Assembly: GCA_027056465.1 (NCBI GenBank)
Contig: JALUKS010000193.1
Location: forward strand, 1 to 7,171
Direction: 5' to 3'
Origin: Sulfurimonas sp.
Lineage (GTDB): Bacteria; Campylobacterota; Campylobacteria; Campylobacterales; Sulfurimonadaceae
Length of the DNA: 7,171 bases
Shown: piece by piece, positions 5,897 through 7,171 of the stretch
How the letters are laid out: each line of letters opens with the position of its first letter
Numbering within the stretch: the first letter of the stretch is position 1
Notes under the pieces: generated by a model
The model's database searches: none
The model's input: only the letters and a program-made list of their open reading frames with translations
Told to the model about the DNA's origin: nothing
Made by a program: the position numbers and the translations under genes

Positions 5897-5925
5897 AGTA
5901 TAGCACAACTATCCTTATAAATCAA
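5897..5925 (-). promoter_or_regulatory. Sigma-70-like promoter downstream of the ATPase gene
   Basis: The minus strand reads TTGATT (5920-5925), a 17-base spacer, then TATACT (5897-5902) with an extended TGC in front. Both boxes and the spacing fit the consensus well. It begins 23 bases past the ATPase stop and points toward the terminator and the nuo operon. Because the terminator lies only about 60 bases beyond the start point, the likely product is a short RNA. Confidence 0.5.
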
Positions 5926-5926
5926 A

Positions 5927-5939
5927 AGTTTGTCAAACT
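5927..5939. repeat. 13-base palindrome just upstream of the small-RNA promoter
   Basis: AGTTTGTCAAACT has 6-base arms around one central base. It abuts the -35 box of the promoter at 5897-5925 and lies 9 bases past the ATPase stop. It could be an activator or repressor site; chance is not excluded in AT-rich DNA. Confidence 0.35.
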
Positions 5940-5947
5940 ATCACATA

Positions 5948-7171
5948 TCACTTCTGCAAAAAGCCCATAGATTTTTCGCCATCGAAATTTGCATCTTTTT
6001 CTCGTCCTATCTCCTCTATAAAATCTTCTGTTTTAAAGAGAGGCTCTTCTCGTACAGCTACTTTGTAAGCACAATTTTTAACGATTAAGTTTATCTGTCC
6101 ACCTGTTAAAGCATAAGAGGCGAGTTCTTTGATGTCAAAGTTTTTCTCATAGGGTGCTTCTCTGGGTAGCATAAGTTCCCAAAGTTTTTCGCGTTGCTCT
6201 TTGTTGGGTTTTTTAAACTCTATCTTGTAGTTAAAACGCCGAGAGAAAGCTTTGTCTATGTTTTCTAGTAGGTTCGTTGTTGCTATAAGCATACCTTTGA
6301 AGTTCTCAATCTGCTCTAAGAAGATATTTTGCATCTGATTGTGCATCTGGTCTGCACCTGTAATAGTACCACTACTTCTTGCTCCTAAAAACTGGTCGGC
6401 TTCATTTAAAAGTAAAATTGGCTCTGTTTTTGTCTTCTCACTTAGCTCATAAAAGGTGTCGAAAATCTTACGGACATTCTTCTCACTCTCCCCCACATAC
6501 ATAGAGAGAATTTTAGAACAATCAAACGCAAGGACTTGGCGTTTGAGTGACTTTGCAAGAGAGTAAGCAGTCATAGTCTTTCCAGTTCCAGCAGAACCAT
6601 AGAAGATAATCCGTGCATCTATTCCAGACTTTTTATCTTTAATACCCCACTCCACTAAACGAGCCACAACCTCTTTATCTACCTGTTGCATAAGATTATC
6701 TAATGTCTTACGAGTCTCTTTGTTAAGAACAACATCATCTAAATCTGTATCGCTATCTACAAGCTCAAAAATATCCTGCTCCTCTATAAGGGCATTAAGT
6801 TTTAGCCGTGTCACTCGCTTTCTCTTTTGTGGGTGGATGATACTCTGTAGCACCTCATCGACTATGTAAAAAGAGCGACTAATCCCACCAAAAGGGTTAA
6901 GCATCTCCTCATAATCTATGATTTCACTACTGATGAGATTTGAGCCATCCTCTAAGAGTGAACGGTTTTTAATACGCTCATAATCATCAACAGAGATAAG
7001 CTCAATAAGCGCATTCATCTCACGAAGTGAAGCATCTGTAGCACTATACTCCTCACGAAGCAGTGCTATAAATATCACCTGTTCAAGATTACTCATCTTC
7101 TTCTGTTTAAAAAATTTGTCAAGTACCAGTTTCTCAGAAGTCTGCTCTACCCTCTCAGCGATACGACTCTC
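5948..7171 (-). CDS. AAA-family ATPase, 5' end outside the window
   Basis: Single AAA module with an N-terminal, mostly helical domain. Numbering from the ATG at 7096: residues 1-130 form the N-terminal region; 162-345 the ATPase core. Visible motifs: Walker A GSAGTGKT (167-174), pore-loop-like MYVGESEKN (199-207), Walker B ILLLNEAD (227-234) in which the usual aspartate is asparagine (N231), sensor 1 IATTN (271-275), arginine finger region SRRF (285-288), and GGQI (332-335) near sensor 2. The family resembles bacterial FtsH/VPS4-like AAA proteins of unknown substrate, presumed remodelling ATPases in the cytoplasm. The frame has no stop for 25 codons upstream of the ATG at 7096-7094 and looks coding (it contains EKLVLDKFF), and that ATG has only a weak purine-rich ribosome site, so I treat the gene as continuing past the right edge. 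If the ATG is real, the protein has 382 residues. It ends in its own terminator and is probably unrelated to the nuo operon. Confidence 0.85.
   Translation of the reverse strand, partial: ESRIAERVEQTSEKLVLDKFFKQKKMSNLEQVIFIALLREEYSATDASLREMNALIELISVDDYERIKNRSLLEDGSNLISSEIIDYEEMLNPFGGISRSFYIVDEVLQSIIHPQKRKRVTRLKLNALIEEQDIFELVDSDTDLDDVVLNKETRKTLDNLMQQVDKEVVARLVEWGIKDKKSGIDARIIFYGSAGTGKTMTAYSLAKSLKRQVLAFDCSKILSMYVGESEKNVRKIFDTFYELSEKTKTEPILLLNEADQFLGARSSGTITGADQMHNQMQNIFLEQIENFKGMLIATTNLLENIDKAFSRRFNYKIEFKKPNKEQREKLWELMLPREAPYEKNFDIKELASYALTGGQINLIVKNCAYKVAVREEPLFKTEDFIEEIGREKDANFDGEKSMGFLQK

Larger units (their letters stand above)
5465..5947. other. 483-base gap without protein genes between the ATPase gene and nuoA
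   Basis: No reading frame of convincing length or coding character was seen on either strand. Reading leftward, the gap holds a 13-base palindrome (5927-5939), a -35/-10 promoter (5897-5925), a strong minus-strand terminator (5802-5836), a stretch with little structure (5735-5800), a folded element followed by a T run on the plus strand (5626-5734), and the nuo promoter region with two palindromes (5481-5551). The density of promoters and hairpins points to regulatory or small-RNA content and not to a decayed gene. Confidence 0.7.

Overview
The window comes from a low-to-moderate GC, AT-leaning genome of the Campylobacterota (formerly Epsilonproteobacteria). The best guess is a Sulfurimonas/Sulfuricurvum/Sulfurovum-type sulfur or hydrogen oxidiser. 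This rests on the complex I gene set: separate nuoC and nuoD, a NuoC with a long C-terminal tail, a tiny 75-residue protein where NuoE should be, and a non-NuoF flavoprotein where NuoF should be. Genus is an inference; nothing here identifies it directly.

Every gene lies on the minus strand, so the window reads right to left. From the right edge, 7171-5948 holds the 3' part of a gene for a single-domain AAA-family ATPase, whose frame stays open to the window edge. Then comes a 483-base gap (5947-5465) with no protein gene. It contains a promoter-terminator pair that could make a roughly 90-nt small RNA (about 5890-5803), a folded element that reads as plus-strand RNA and ends in a T run (5626-5734), and an extended -10 promoter flanked by two small palindromes in front of nuoA.

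From 5464 to the left edge runs a tight nuo operon: nuoA (5464-5075), nuoB (5093-4584), nuoC (4582-3776), nuoD (3762-2521), the 75-aa NuoE-position protein (2521-2294), a 677-aa NuoF/GltD hybrid flavoprotein (2284-251), and the first 80 codons of nuoG (241-1). Genes overlap (nuoA/nuoB by 19 bases, nuoD/next by 1) or lie 1-13 bases apart, so they are surely one transcript.

Together the genes encode the peripheral arm of respiratory complex I plus the first membrane subunit. NuoB, NuoC, NuoD and NuoG look normal. The electron-entry module does not. The FMN/NADH domain of NuoF is absent; only its small iron-sulfur domain remains, with one expected cysteine replaced by glycine. That remnant is fused to a complete glutamate-synthase-small-subunit-type (GltD/NfnB-like) FAD/NAD(P)H oxidoreductase with its own iron-sulfur ligands. 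This unusual input module, and the untranslated gap upstream of nuoA, are the two parts of the window most worth following up.
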